Positions 17,193-25,728 of a stretch of DNA of 64,000 bases are shown here, piece after piece (positions within the stretch are counted from its first letter, which is position 1; every line of letters begins with the position of its first letter). The notes beneath the pieces are model-generated. The model saw only the letters and a list, made by a program, of their open reading frames with translations. It made no database searches and was not told the DNA's origin. The DNA is taken from contig NZ_CP125854.1 in the NCBI RefSeq assembly GCF_030169785.1, positions 2,542,001-2,606,000 on the forward strand. Direction: 5' to 3'. The stretch comes from Bdellovibrio sp. 22V. GTDB lineage: Bacteria; Bdellovibrionota; Bdellovibrionia; Bdellovibrionales; Bdellovibrionaceae. The position numbers and the translations under genes are program-made.

Positions 17193-17250
17193 ACACACAT
17201 TCTAGCTTAAAAAGGTCTAACGGGTCAAAAAGGTTCGACTCTGAGGCGAA

Positions 17251-18195
17251 TTAAGGGCGATGAGTGATAAAGAATTCTTCCATAACCAATTGCGGGTCAC
17301 GGTTGGCGCCAAAAGCCTGCTCGACTTGCAATGCTTTTTGGATCAGATCCAAGAGGAACTCGCGACTGTATTCGGCCAAAGTCTTAATCAAAGACGCCTG
17401 ATCCATATTCACGATTTGTGATTTTGCACCCTCTTGGAAGTACACAGCGTCTTTTACGAAGCTCACCCAGTAGGAAATCAAACGTTGTCCTTGCGAGCGA
17501 TCTTTAAACTCAGGACGCCATTTTTCATTCAAAATAAAATCAGGATCGTTCAAAAACAAATTCAGCACTTCGATGGATTTTTGGCGCAGCTCTTGTTCGG
17601 GCCCCTCTTGAAGTTGCGCGAGTTTTTCAAAACTGCCGCCGGCGGCTTTCAAAGCCCAAGAAGGAGCTTTGACTTTCTTTCCCAAATCCTCGGCTGTCAA
17701 AGGTTTGAACTGAACGATACGCGAGCGGGAACGAATCGTCGGCATCAAGCCTGCCACACTTGGAGCAATCAAAAAGAAGAACGTGCCTTCGGGCGGCTCC
17801 TCCAAAGTTTTGAGAAGCGAGTTCGCCGTTTGCGCGTTCATCGTCTGCGCTTGATCGATGATGACAACGCGATTTCCTCCCAAGCTTTTTAGGCTGAGGA
17901 ACTCGATGACTTCTTTACCCTGTTCAATTTTAATCTGTGTTCCGGAGGGCTCAATCACTTTAACGGATTCGTGACTGCCTTGACTCATGCGAAAGCACGA
18001 AGGACATTTGCCGCAACCACGAGGACTTTGCGGGCACACCAAAGCCTGCGCCAACCCCATGGCTGTGAGCTTCTTGCCGACGCCGTGAGGACCGACAAAC
18101 AAATACGTTTGCCCAGGTTTTCCCTGTTCAAAAGAGGTCACCAGTTTTTTGATGATCTCTTGATGTCCTAAAACGAAATCCAGCGTCCGAGCCAT
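17251..18195 (-). CDS. holB: DNA polymerase III delta' subunit
   Basis: Clamp-loader subunit of the replicative polymerase. The 314-residue AAA+ protein has a Walker-A-like GPHGVGKK at residues 35-42, the four-cysteine zinc module (C54, C61, C64, C67) typical of DnaX/HolB, the VVIIDQAQTMNAQTANSLLKTLEEPP region and a RSRSRIVQF sensor region where the family often has SRC. It lies 13 bp downstream of tmk and upstream of tatD, the usual arrangement for holB. Confidence 0.9.
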   Translation of the reverse strand: MARTLDFVLGHQEIIKKLVTSFEQGKPGQTYLFVGPHGVGKKLTAMGLAQALVCPQSPRGCGKCPSCFRMSQGSHESVKVIEPSGTQIKIEQGKEVIEFLSLKSLGGNRVVIIDQAQTMNAQTANSLLKTLEEPPEGTFFFLIAPSVAGLMPTIRSRSRIVQFKPLTAEDLGKKVKAPSWALKAAGGSFEKLAQLQEGPEQELRQKSIEVLNLFLNDPDFILNEKWRPEFKDRSQGQRLISYWVSFVKDAVYFQEGAKSQIVNMDQASLIKTLAEYSREFLLDLIQKALQVEQAFGANRDPQLVMEEFFITHRP

Positions 18196-18208
18196 GATTA
18201 TTAAAACC

Positions 18209-18844
18209 TTACGTTAAAATTTTCTTTTCCGTCAGAGCTTTTAAAAGCTGTTGAAATAAAACTTCCGGAGTTTCCTGTGCGTTGAGCACTAACCAAGCAT
18301 CCGCATCTTCGCGCGCTTGTTTTAAAAACGATTGGCGCACTTTTTCATGAAAAGAATCCGCTTCCGATTCGATGCGGTCTTCGCTTTCCCCTAAAGCGGC
18401 GCCACGACCTTGACGGCGACGGCGCGACTCCTCCACAGACAAATCAAGAAGGATCGTTAAATCCGCTTTCAACCCGCCTGTCGCAAATTCGTTCAAAGCC
18501 ATGACATCTTTTTCGGAAATCTCTCGGCCTCCGCCCTGAAAAGCCACAGAGCTTGCCGCAAAACGATCGCAAAGAACCCAAGTTCCCGCAGCGAGCGTAG
18601 GGCGAATCACTTGTTCAACGTGTTGTGCGCGACTGGCTTCGTACAACAAAAGCTCCGCACGGGCCAAAGGCGACGGCCCCTCTGTGCGCAGGATCATGTT
18701 TCTGATTTCATCTCCTAGCGGTGTGCCGCCAGGTTCACGAGTTCTTTTAAAAGAAATGCCACGGGCTTGCAGCTCGCGCTCCAAGGCCGCCATCAAAGAA
18801 CTTTTCCCGGACCCATCAAGGCCCTCAAACACCAGAAACTTCAT
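18209..18844 (-). CDS. tmk: Thymidylate kinase
   Basis: Phosphorylates dTMP to dTDP for DNA synthesis. The 211-residue P-loop kinase has EGLDGSGKSS (residues 7-16), the TREPGGTPLGDEIR dTMP-binding stretch, CDRFAASSVAFQGG and a lid containing RRRQGRG. It sits 15 bp downstream of an exported protein gene and 13 bp upstream of holB. Confidence 0.95.
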   Translation of the reverse strand: MKFLVFEGLDGSGKSSLMAALERELQARGISFKRTREPGGTPLGDEIRNMILRTEGPSPLARAELLLYEASRAQHVEQVIRPTLAAGTWVLCDRFAASSVAFQGGGREISEKDVMALNEFATGGLKADLTILLDLSVEESRRRRQGRGAALGESEDRIESEADSFHEKVRQSFLKQAREDADAWLVLNAQETPEVLFQQLLKALTEKKILT

Positions 18845-18859
18845 ATGCCTGCTTTTATC

Positions 18860-20017
18860 TTAGTTGAAAACGGGGCCGCAAGATCGTCTTCCGGCCATGT
18901 GAACCTTGTCAGATATTGCGCGGTAGACGTCAACAAATCGCATCGCAACAAGGCGCATTGAACCCTTCACATCGCCAATTTGCACCCGCACAAAACCCTT
19001 GACCACAGGGGAGACGGTAATGCGGATCAACGAGTTGCGCTCAAAACGGTTTGTAAAGGTCAAAAGATCGGCCAAAGGCGGCGGTGGGAAACCCAAACTC
19101 GAGCTGAATCCGGCAGAGAAAAACTCGGGCGAAGAGACACTGTAACCAGGAATTGCTGGCGGATAAAAAGAGTGTCCTTTTAAAGTTTCAGCTCCGTTAC
19201 GACGGCCCATCAGCATACCGGCTTTACCCACAACGCCGATCACCGAAACGGCGGCTTTCGTGTTATCGAAATGCTCGGAGTTATGGAAAATTTCAAAGAC
19301 AAAAGCTTTGGATTTTTTATTGAAGGCGAAAGACAGTCCCACTTCTTCAGCTCCGCCCGCACCTTTGCGAACCACACCCGTTTCGGCAACGATCCCTGCG
19401 GAAACGCTGACACCGAATTCATTCGAGTCAATCACAAGAGGCGCTTGCGACCACAGTTTATAGTCGATGCCTTTCAAAACCGCTTGCACGGCTTGGTGAC
19501 TGCGCTCGTTAAAGGTTCTTTTTACTTTTTCGGTTTGTTCGGACTCTTTTCCGAAAGCTTTTTTAACTTTGATTTTGACGAAGCTAAACCCGTCGCCAAC
19601 AAGACTGCCCGCTCCGAAAACGAATTTCGTCGTATTCAGAATACGGGCCGCATTCGCCAAGAAGTGCAAACGCATTTCTTGGAACTTCTGCTTGCGGTCT
19701 TCCGGAAGATTTTCATACGCTTCAAGAGGATTCGCCTCTTCAATAGATCCACCGTGCGCAAGAATTTGCTGTTTAACTTTTTCCGGGAGCTTCAAGCCCA
19801 GAGCGGCTTTCATTTCTTCGCGGTCAGGAAAAGAATCAAACTCAAAGACTTTGCCTTCGGAAAGACGAATCAAGGTCTTTTCTTTTTGCGCGACTTTCGC
19901 TTCGTCTAAAACACGTTCTTCAACCTCTGTCTCAATATGAGAATCGTCCGACCACGCCAGCGTGAATGGAGAAGTTAAAATTAAAACTAACAGCCAAAAG
20001 CGAAGTGTGTTTTTCAT
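18860..20017 (-). CDS. Exported protein of unknown function
   Basis: A 385-residue protein from ATG 20017 (MKNTLRFWLL) with a signal peptide ending in about TLAWS. An upstream in-frame start (20089) would place the signal peptide internally and is rejected. The mature part begins with a highly charged helical region (EVEERVLDEAKVAQKEK), has a mixed middle with Gly/Ala-rich beta segments (GSLVGDGFSF; ASVSAGIVAETGV-like), and ends with a basic tail. No family is recognised. A GAGGGC/GCCCTC stem lies at 20023-20050 in place of a clear Shine-Dalgarno. It precedes tmk by 15 bp. Confidence 0.6.
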   Translation of the reverse strand: MKNTLRFWLLVLILTSPFTLAWSDDSHIETEVEERVLDEAKVAQKEKTLIRLSEGKVFEFDSFPDREEMKAALGLKLPEKVKQQILAHGGSIEEANPLEAYENLPEDRKQKFQEMRLHFLANAARILNTTKFVFGAGSLVGDGFSFVKIKVKKAFGKESEQTEKVKRTFNERSHQAVQAVLKGIDYKLWSQAPLVIDSNEFGVSVSAGIVAETGVVRKGAGGAEEVGLSFAFNKKSKAFVFEIFHNSEHFDNTKAAVSVIGVVGKAGMLMGRRNGAETLKGHSFYPPAIPGYSVSSPEFFSAGFSSSLGFPPPPLADLLTFTNRFERNSLIRITVSPVVKGFVRVQIGDVKGSMRLVAMRFVDVYRAISDKVHMAGRRSCGPVFN

Positions 20018-20186
20018 ATGATGAGGGCAAATTGCAATCCCAAGGCCCTCGAAAAACTTCTCTAAGCCCGCGAAAGGAGGAGAAAACACTGTCTATGATT
20101 TCAACAGCGCGCTATTTCTTGCTCTCACGAACCGATGACTGTCGACTCTCGCGAAACAAATACGATCGGCACGGATAACAAAGCCC

Positions 20187-20648
20187 TTACTCGCTTTGCC
20201 ACTGATCTCCGGATTTGTGGAATTTGATTGTGGTGAGGGCTTGTTTTTCGACTTCGATTTTTTCCCCCTGCTGACCGATCAGACTTCGCGCTTCGGCAAA
20301 GTTAAAGCGGCGGCTCTTTGAGGCGTCCACTTTGCTCGCAATCGCTAGAAGAGTGCGGCGCAATTTCGCCGGATAGGTTGTGACCGTTACGGAAACAGTG
20401 GCCAGCTTCTCACCCTGAAACTTGATCTCTTCGACCTCGACCTCAGAACTTTTTTGAATGAAATTGATGAAAGCCTCACGAAGGACGTCGGAGTGGGACA
20501 GGCTGCCTTGGGCCTCCTGCTGGATTTGCTCTGCAAATTTCGTTTGCCCGATCTTTGTTGCTTCTTTTTTAAGCATTCCTTCGTCCGAAGTGCAGGAAAC
20601 GAGAGTAAAACCGAGAATAAGTGGCAGGAGGATTTTTAAAGTCTTCAT
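20187..20648 (-). CDS. Small lipoprotein of unknown function
   Basis: A 153-residue protein with a type II signal peptide whose lipobox is LVSC (C19 lipidated), followed by a Lys/Glu/Gln-rich helical segment and a short beta-rich domain (SEVEVEEIKFQGEKLATVSVTV) ending FHKSGDQWQSE. It may be anchored in the periplasmic leaflet of a membrane. No clear Shine-Dalgarno sequence precedes ATG 20648. Divergent from secG. No known family is recognised. Confidence 0.6.
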   Translation of the reverse strand: MKTLKILLPLILGFTLVSCTSDEGMLKKEATKIGQTKFAEQIQQEAQGSLSHSDVLREAFINFIQKSSEVEVEEIKFQGEKLATVSVTVTTYPAKLRRTLLAIASKVDASKSRRFNFAEARSLIGQQGEKIEVEKQALTTIKFHKSGDQWQSE

Positions 20649-20791
20649 AGATTTGAGTTTATAGGTCTGTGCGCATTTGAAAAGGCCAGCTCACGACATT
20701 ATGCATCATTGCCTTAGATTTCAAGCACTTTGGGATGGACGAAGCCCCCTCTTTGTCCCTATATTCAGGGGTCTTTGGGAGATACTAGAAA

Positions 20792-21196
20792 ATGACTACT
20801 TTCATCGGAATTATGCATATCCTTGTTGCTGTTGTTTTGATCATTCTTGTTTTGATTCAAGATTCTAAGAGCGACGGCGCTTTGGGCATGGGTGGCTCTA
20901 GCGGTTCTAACTCTTTGTTGGGCGCAACAGGTGCACAAACTTTGGCTGGAAAAATGACTGTTTGGGCAGCCATCATCTTCGCAGTAACTTGCTTGGCTCT
21001 TTCTGTTTTGACTTCATCTAAAACGAAATCTGTTGTGGATACTTTGCCATTGCCAACGGCTCCGGCAACTGCGCCTGCAACGACAGAGACAGCGCCTGCA
21101 GCTGATGCAAATGCAGCGGCGGCAACAGCAGCTCCGACAACGGAAGCAACACCTGCAGCTTCTCCTGCGGCAACACCAGCTCCAGAGAAAAAGTAA
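20792..21196 (+). CDS. secG: Protein-export membrane protein SecG
   Basis: Small subunit of the SecYEG translocon. Two transmembrane helices (residues about 4-22 and 53-72) flank the conserved DSKSDGALGMGGSSGSNSLLG loop, diagnostic for SecG. A 50-residue tail rich in Ala, Thr and Pro (TAPATAPATTETAPA and so on) extends into solution, as in many long SecG variants. GGGAGA precedes ATG 20792. It lies 41 bp upstream of an envelope protein gene. Confidence 0.92.
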   Translation: MTTFIGIMHILVAVVLIILVLIQDSKSDGALGMGGSSGSNSLLGATGAQTLAGKMTVWAAIIFAVTCLALSVLTSSKTKSVVDTLPLPTAPATAPATTETAPAADANAAAATAAPTTEATPAASPAATPAPEKK

Positions 21197-21237
21197 TTTT
21201 AGTACATTCTCGCTGAGTTCTTCGCTATAGTTTCTCT

Positions 21238-22041
21238 ATGGCGAAGAACAACTGGCTGATCTCCATTCTGATTATCATTGGCATTTTTAGCGTAGCCCTT
21301 TCTCTTTTTATCGCGACACAAACTGAAAAACAAAAACCAGGGACTCGTCCTCTCGCGCGTCTTGAGCTCAATCTTGGTAAAGTCTTTGTTCTTCGCAAAA
21401 ACATGACTCAGAAAGAAACTCTCACTCGCCGTGCGACTTTATTTGCATTGGATTCCGTTGAAACCAGCGTCGATGGTGACGCAACGATGGAGTTCGATTC
21501 GGCTTATCGTATTCGTGTGCAAGAAAACTCTTTGATCACTTTGGACGAGGAAAACGACCGCATCGTTATCATTATCAAACGCGGCGACGTGCAAGTAGAA
21601 AACTTCGGCCGTGAAGGCAGCGTCTACGTTTCTCGCGATGGCATCCGCTGGAGCGCCACTGACTACGAGATGAACTACAAGAAACAAGCTCCGCCCGAAA
21701 CTTTGCCCGAACTTGCTCCTGCCGAAGGAACTTCTACGCCGGCGGCAACCATGGCCGAAGGTCTTACCTCTGAATTTATTCAAGACACTTTGAAAACTCA
21801 CCGCGGCTCTTTCTTCAAGTGCTACACGCAACTCTTGCAAAAAACCCCGGGCATCGTCGGCCAAGCCTCCATCAGCTTCACCATCGAAAGAACCGGCAAA
21901 GTCGCGCAAGCTGAAATCGCTTCTTCGAGCATCAACGATGCCTCTTTCAGAAAATGCTTGATCGAAGCCATCCGCCGAGTCGAATTCAAATCCTTCTCCG
22001 GGGACCCAATCTCGACAGTATTCCCGCTGCGCTTCGAATAA
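21238..22041 (+). CDS. Membrane-anchored FecR-like protein with AgmX/PglI-type C-terminal domain
   Basis: A 267-residue protein with one N-terminal transmembrane helix (residues 6-26). Residues about 40-145 are beta-rich, with LGKVFVLRKN, MEFDSAYRIRVQENSLITLD and VIIIKRGDVQVEN as in FecR-like domains. A Pro/Ala/Glu linker (150-172) leads to residues 175-267, which have the layout of the TonB-like AgmX/PglI C-terminal domain: F..CY...L with C195, GQASISFTIERTGKV, then FRKCLIEAIRRVEF with C240. The two cysteines may be disulfide-bonded. Such proteins occur in gliding-machinery and envelope complexes of myxobacteria and relatives. It probably shares transcription with secG. Confidence 0.65.
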   Translation: MAKNNWLISILIIIGIFSVALSLFIATQTEKQKPGTRPLARLELNLGKVFVLRKNMTQKETLTRRATLFALDSVETSVDGDATMEFDSAYRIRVQENSLITLDEENDRIVIIIKRGDVQVENFGREGSVYVSRDGIRWSATDYEMNYKKQAPPETLPELAPAEGTSTPAATMAEGLTSEFIQDTLKTHRGSFFKCYTQLLQKTPGIVGQASISFTIERTGKVAQAEIASSSINDASFRKCLIEAIRRVEFKSFSGDPISTVFPLRFE

Positions 22042-22088
22042 TCCTTTAAATAAACGCGTGAATATTATCTAGGGTTCTTACGAAAATT

Positions 22089-22229
22089 TGCTGGGAAAGG
22101 CTTTGTTCTTTTCTCCGGAGTCGGCCTTCGTCGGCGCCACGATGGCGCGAACCGAGCCGTAGGATCGGCGACGATTGAAGCTGGACGCTGTGCCGACGGA
22201 GCGAGGAAAGAACAAAGCCTTTCCCAGCA
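22089..22229. repeat. 141-bp structured intergenic element bounded by a 23-bp perfect inverted repeat
   Basis: The 23 bases at 22089-22111 are the exact reverse complement of 22207-22229. The stem can continue inwards with bulges (CTCCG and GTCGGC near 22112-22126 against GCCGAC and CGGAG near 22192-22202). The interior is visibly GC-rich and holds smaller hairpins: GCGCCA-CGA-TGGCGC at 22134-22148 and GCCG/CGGC at 22156-22169. It sits between two convergent genes and codes for nothing convincing. It has no T-tract. A structured RNA, a REP/MITE-like repeat or a bacterial interspersed element are all possible. Confidence 0.7.
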
Positions 22230-22261
22230 CATTCCTCGTGCAAGACACCCGCTAGATATTT

Positions 22262-23338
22262 TTATCGGTAATCGTGAAGATAATCGATGCGATCAGGAAT
22301 CCAAGGCTCGTGAACTCCTTCGAGTTCGTAGACTCTTCCGTCTGCCACTGTCTTTTCTTTCAGTGGAGCGACTTTGGGTTCGTAAGAGGAATGGAGCAAA
22401 CCTTTTTCTTCGAAGAAAGGACGGACTTCTTGAAAAGCTCTTTCGCCTAAGATGCCGCGACGGATGAATTCGTCGAAGCTTTTCATGAGTTCTTCCGGAG
22501 TATAACCGTAGTTGTAAATCATGTCTTGAATGACAGAGTAAAGCCCTTCAAGTCCGATGCGATGGTCTTGGAAAAGATCCAACGCCACTTGAAAAGTGTT
22601 ATAAGTCGCTAAAGTGCGGCGGCCAAATTTTAAATAATAATCCGGGTCCGTGTCTGTCGCGAGATTGATATAGATTTTTTCAACCGGGTCGTTTTCGGGA
22701 ATGCTCGCTTGAATTTCTAAAATCGTGTCGACCTGTTCGCCCGAGACGTTCAATCTTTCCAGTGTCGTGCGTATTTCGTGCGCCCCTAAACGACGAGAGC
22801 AAATATCTGAATAAAGATTATAGATGATCGCATCTGTTTCGGAGTCGTCTCCCCAACAGATCTGTCGAACATTATCGCTTAGACGCGTACGCAGTTGTAA
22901 GAGAGCTTGCAGCTTGTATCCCACCTGCTTCGTCAAACGCCAAAAACGACCGGGACGCAAATTCGCCAAGTTGTCTTTATAAAAACAACCGAAAGGACGA
23001 ATGTTGTCGAGCGCAAACTTCTCAGAAATTCTTTCCTCCATTTGCGGAGGAGATGCCGTGATAAAATAAATCGGGAAATACATGTAACCCTTTTGCTGCT
23101 TGCGATACTCCGACAAGTTCTGCAAAAGAGTGTTTGTTCCCGGAATGTTTTTCTTATTCAAGGCGCGTTCAAGAATGGTCGTCATCAAACCTGACAAGGA
23201 GTCGATGGTTGTGTCCAAATAGGTTTTATCGAGATCCCAGATAAAGACCTCTTCGTGGCTCTTTTCCATACCTTCCGATACATAGCGGAAGAAAACCACG
23301 TCCCCATTCATTTCACTGCGATCACGCCAATCAGCCAT
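22262..23338 (-). CDS. HAD-like phosphatase/hydrolase (APP1-like)
   Basis: A 358-residue soluble protein with HAD motif I as FIWDLDKT (D35, D37), motif II in FITASPP, a candidate lysine in FYKDN, and the acidic motif as WGDDSETD. The spacing suits the phosphatase group with a large C1 or C2 insert. The second half (about 200-358) is helical with no obvious family. Motif II and the long C-terminus recall APP1-type phosphatidate phosphatase relatives, but this is not certain. No strong Shine-Dalgarno precedes ATG 23338; an in-frame ATG at 23269 is an alternative. The substrate is unknown. Confidence 0.65.
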   Translation of the reverse strand: MADWRDRSEMNGDVVFFRYVSEGMEKSHEEVFIWDLDKTYLDTTIDSLSGLMTTILERALNKKNIPGTNTLLQNLSEYRKQQKGYMYFPIYFITASPPQMEERISEKFALDNIRPFGCFYKDNLANLRPGRFWRLTKQVGYKLQALLQLRTRLSDNVRQICWGDDSETDAIIYNLYSDICSRRLGAHEIRTTLERLNVSGEQVDTILEIQASIPENDPVEKIYINLATDTDPDYYLKFGRRTLATYNTFQVALDLFQDHRIGLEGLYSVIQDMIYNYGYTPEELMKSFDEFIRRGILGERAFQEVRPFFEEKGLLHSSYEPKVAPLKEKTVADGRVYELEGVHEPWIPDRIDYLHDYR

Positions 23339-23368
23339 GATCTTATTTTAGAGGATTCAAAAGCTATG

Positions 23369-24808
23369 TCAAAAACATCCCGAACCAGGTGCAGGCTCTG
23401 CCATTTGGCGGCAACGAACTTGCGCCTTCGAACACTTCACTCGCAAGTGGAAATGATTGTGATGGTCCGTATCGGCGATCAAACGACGAAGAGTTTCGTG
23501 AGCTAGACCTGTGTTCTGTCCTTTTTGCAGCTCGCCCGCTTTAATCGCGTGCGCGCAAAGCGCCTTTTTCAAGGTTTTATGAATAAAGATGCGATCCACC
23601 AGCTGAGTTTGCACAGCTTGCTTGAAAAGCTCATATTGTTCTGCCACCATCCAGCTTCCGTGCGTCTTATCGACTGCCACCGCAGATGCGAAATAACCTT
23701 GAAAACTCTTGTTGTTGAATAAGAACGCAATGTCAGCGTCCAAACCATTTTGGTGGGACTTGTGACTGCCCAAACGTCCCCCGCTTTCGCGCGAAAGATC
23801 GCCAACAGACAAGACATAACCCGGAATTTCTTTTTTCACGAACTGACTGATTTGCACAATCAGATACGCCAACTCGTTCGTCGCAAAATGGGTTTTTCTT
23901 TTCGGACGAATGATATGAAAGCCTGCAGGCTTGTGATTTTCTTCATACTTCAGAAGATCCACCGCATTTTCCAAACGTCCCGCATTCACGGAACCCACAG
24001 CTTGGTTTGTCGATTTGATCGCAGGCTTCGTCGGCGCTGATGGAGTTTCTTTTTCCGCAGGGTCTTCTTTTTTTGGCTGTTCTTTTTTTACGTCTTCTTT
24101 TGGCGTCTCTTTCTTGGGTGTTTCCGTTTTAGGAGTTTCCGTTTTAGGTGTTTCTTTTTTAGGCTCTTCCGCTTTCGGTTGCGGCTTCACCTCAAGAATC
24201 TTTTCGATATCTTCGATCACGGTTCCAACGTAGTGGCCGGGCTCGCCTTCGACTTCGTCAGCGCCGCCTTCCGTTTCCAGTTCTTCTTCAATTTCAGAGG
24301 GAGTTTCCTCTTTTTTCTCGTCAACAGGAGATTCGTTATGCGACTCCAACTGATGGTGATACACAACGCCTTCCGTATAGATGTAAATATCAATAAACGA
24401 AGAGGCACAGCGACCCTCGGCACTTAGACAAGTTGCTTTCGCAGCAATTCTGACGTCTTCTTTTTGCGGTAAATCGCGGCGTTGATTTTTCAACGTGACG
24501 AAACCGCCGGTCTCGTAAAGACCACTAAGATCAATCTCTAAACTTTGTACGGAGTTGCCCTTCATTGGAAGATATTCAATCTTCCCGCGCAGACTCATTG
24601 ATTTTGTTTCGGCATCCCACTTCACAGCCATGTCTTGCACACGTGTGGCGCCGCGGGCGATCTGATAACCTTCTTCGTTTAGGATGACGGGACGAGGCGG
24701 TTCATAGGTTGTTGTCGCCTGCGAAGGCTCTTGGCGCGAGTCCGGCGCACACGCTGTAAAGAGTGCAAAAAGACTTATGATACTGAGGGCTTGAATCAGG
24801 CGCTTCAT
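23369..24808 (-). CDS. MepA-like murein endopeptidase lipoprotein with charged repeat linker
   Basis: A 479-residue lipoprotein (lipobox FTAC, C20) whose last ~200 residues match penicillin-insensitive murein endopeptidase MepA (M74), which cuts D-Ala-meso-DAP crosslinks: the zinc site HKSHQNGLDADIAF, then LVDRIFIHKTLKKAL, then DTDHHNHFHLRVKC. Between the N-terminal beta domain (about 30-150) and the enzyme lies a long acidic/lysine linker (about 165-280), with tandem K-T/K-E-T-P units. MepA proper is a ~275-residue periplasmic enzyme, so this is an enlarged, membrane-anchored form. It could remodel the host or self wall. An upstream start at 24850 is rejected because it would bury the lipobox. 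Confidence 0.87.
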   Translation of the reverse strand: MKRLIQALSIISLFALFTACAPDSRQEPSQATTTYEPPRPVILNEEGYQIARGATRVQDMAVKWDAETKSMSLRGKIEYLPMKGNSVQSLEIDLSGLYETGGFVTLKNQRRDLPQKEDVRIAAKATCLSAEGRCASSFIDIYIYTEGVVYHHQLESHNESPVDEKKEETPSEIEEELETEGGADEVEGEPGHYVGTVIEDIEKILEVKPQPKAEEPKKETPKTETPKTETPKKETPKEDVKKEQPKKEDPAEKETPSAPTKPAIKSTNQAVGSVNAGRLENAVDLLKYEENHKPAGFHIIRPKRKTHFATNELAYLIVQISQFVKKEIPGYVLSVGDLSRESGGRLGSHKSHQNGLDADIAFLFNNKSFQGYFASAVAVDKTHGSWMVAEQYELFKQAVQTQLVDRIFIHKTLKKALCAHAIKAGELQKGQNTGLAHETLRRLIADTDHHNHFHLRVKCSKAQVRCRQMAEPAPGSGCF

Positions 24809-24864
24809 CCTGCGCGTTTCAATGCACGAAACATGCTTTCTGAAATGCAATATAAGAGAGCTTC

Positions 24865-25719
24865 TTATTGCGAGGCTGTCGAAGTTTTAGATAGATACGA
24901 CAGGAATTGTTCCCGGAGCTCCCCGTGATTCATTTCATAGAGATCGCCGTGACCTCCTTCGGGTATAACCCAAAGCTCTTTCGGGAAGGACGCTTCGGCA
25001 TACATACGCTCGGAGCTTTCGACTTCCACAGCGCGATCACCACTGCCATGAATAAAAAGAAGAGGCGTTGGCGATATCGACTTTAACGACTTCGGCGCAT
25101 ATTGATCACTGATCACGAGGTAACTTAACGGCTGCAAGGGCCACGTCCACCAGCGGCGCTTCATCACTTGCCGACCCATCTCTTTGTACGATGCAAAACT
25201 TGCCTCGATCACAATATTGCGCAAAGGAATTCGTCCCTGAACTTCCTCGGCGGTTCGCATGGCAACGATTCCGCCCAGGCTGTGACCATACAAAATCAAA
25301 GGGCGGGAATCTTTAAACTCGTAAAGATATTCTGCGGCGGCCACGCCCGCCTCAACGGAACCTTTTGGGTCGGGCTTTCCCGAAGAAGCTCCGTAACCGG
25401 GATAATCGAAAACAAAAAAATTATAGCCTTGCGCCGGCAACCACTGAAACATCAGAAAATGCGAAGTGAGATTTTCGGCATTTCCGTGAAAAAATAAAAG
25501 CGTGCCTTTGCTGTCACTTTGTTGAGAGGCAAAAAACCATCCATGCACGTGCTCTCCGGAGCGCGTCTTAAGATATACGTCTTCGGGCTGCATCCTGAGA
25601 GAAGTCGGATCGAACAGTTTTTCTTTTTTGGGATAATAGAAGAAGCTTTGGCAGCCCACCAAGAGCAGCAACGCTACGCATTTTAAAAAGGTACGGCAGA
25701 CAGACGTAAAGTTTGCCAT
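24865..25719 (-). CDS. Alpha/beta-hydrolase lipoprotein
   Basis: A 284-residue protein with an N-terminal lipobox (LVGC, C23). The alpha/beta-hydrolase fold is clear: LLFFHGNAEN oxyanion strand, FDYPGYGASSG, nucleophile S147 in YGHSLGG, acid in HGSGDRAVEVE and histidine in EGGHGDLYE. The FFHGNAEN/GYGxSxG pattern is that of the BEM46/YqkD-like group, serine esterases or lipases of broad substrate. An in-frame extension to 25806 would overlap corA; the lipobox argues for 25719. Start codons of this gene and corA are only 9 bp apart. Confidence 0.8.
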   Translation of the reverse strand: MANFTSVCRTFLKCVALLLLVGCQSFFYYPKKEKLFDPTSLRMQPEDVYLKTRSGEHVHGWFFASQQSDSKGTLLFFHGNAENLTSHFLMFQWLPAQGYNFFVFDYPGYGASSGKPDPKGSVEAGVAAAEYLYEFKDSRPLILYGHSLGGIVAMRTAEEVQGRIPLRNIVIEASFASYKEMGRQVMKRRWWTWPLQPLSYLVISDQYAPKSLKSISPTPLLFIHGSGDRAVEVESSERMYAEASFPKELWVIPEGGHGDLYEMNHGELREQFLSYLSKTSTASQ

Positions 25720-25728
25720 AATGGAAAT

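Noticed and set aside
20023-20050. GAGGGC/GCCCTC stem before the exported protein gene at 20017
   Set aside because: Six base pairs with a 16-nt loop and no Shine-Dalgarno involvement; could be chance. Mentioned only under that gene.
22089-22229. Inverted-repeat element considered as a tRNA or as an intrinsic terminator
   Set aside because: No tRNA anticodon arm or acceptor pattern can be fitted, and there is no T-tract after either arm.
24040-24180. Short tandem T-rich direct repeats
   Set aside because: They encode the K-E/T-T-P linker of the MepA-like protein in frame and are explained by coding repetition.
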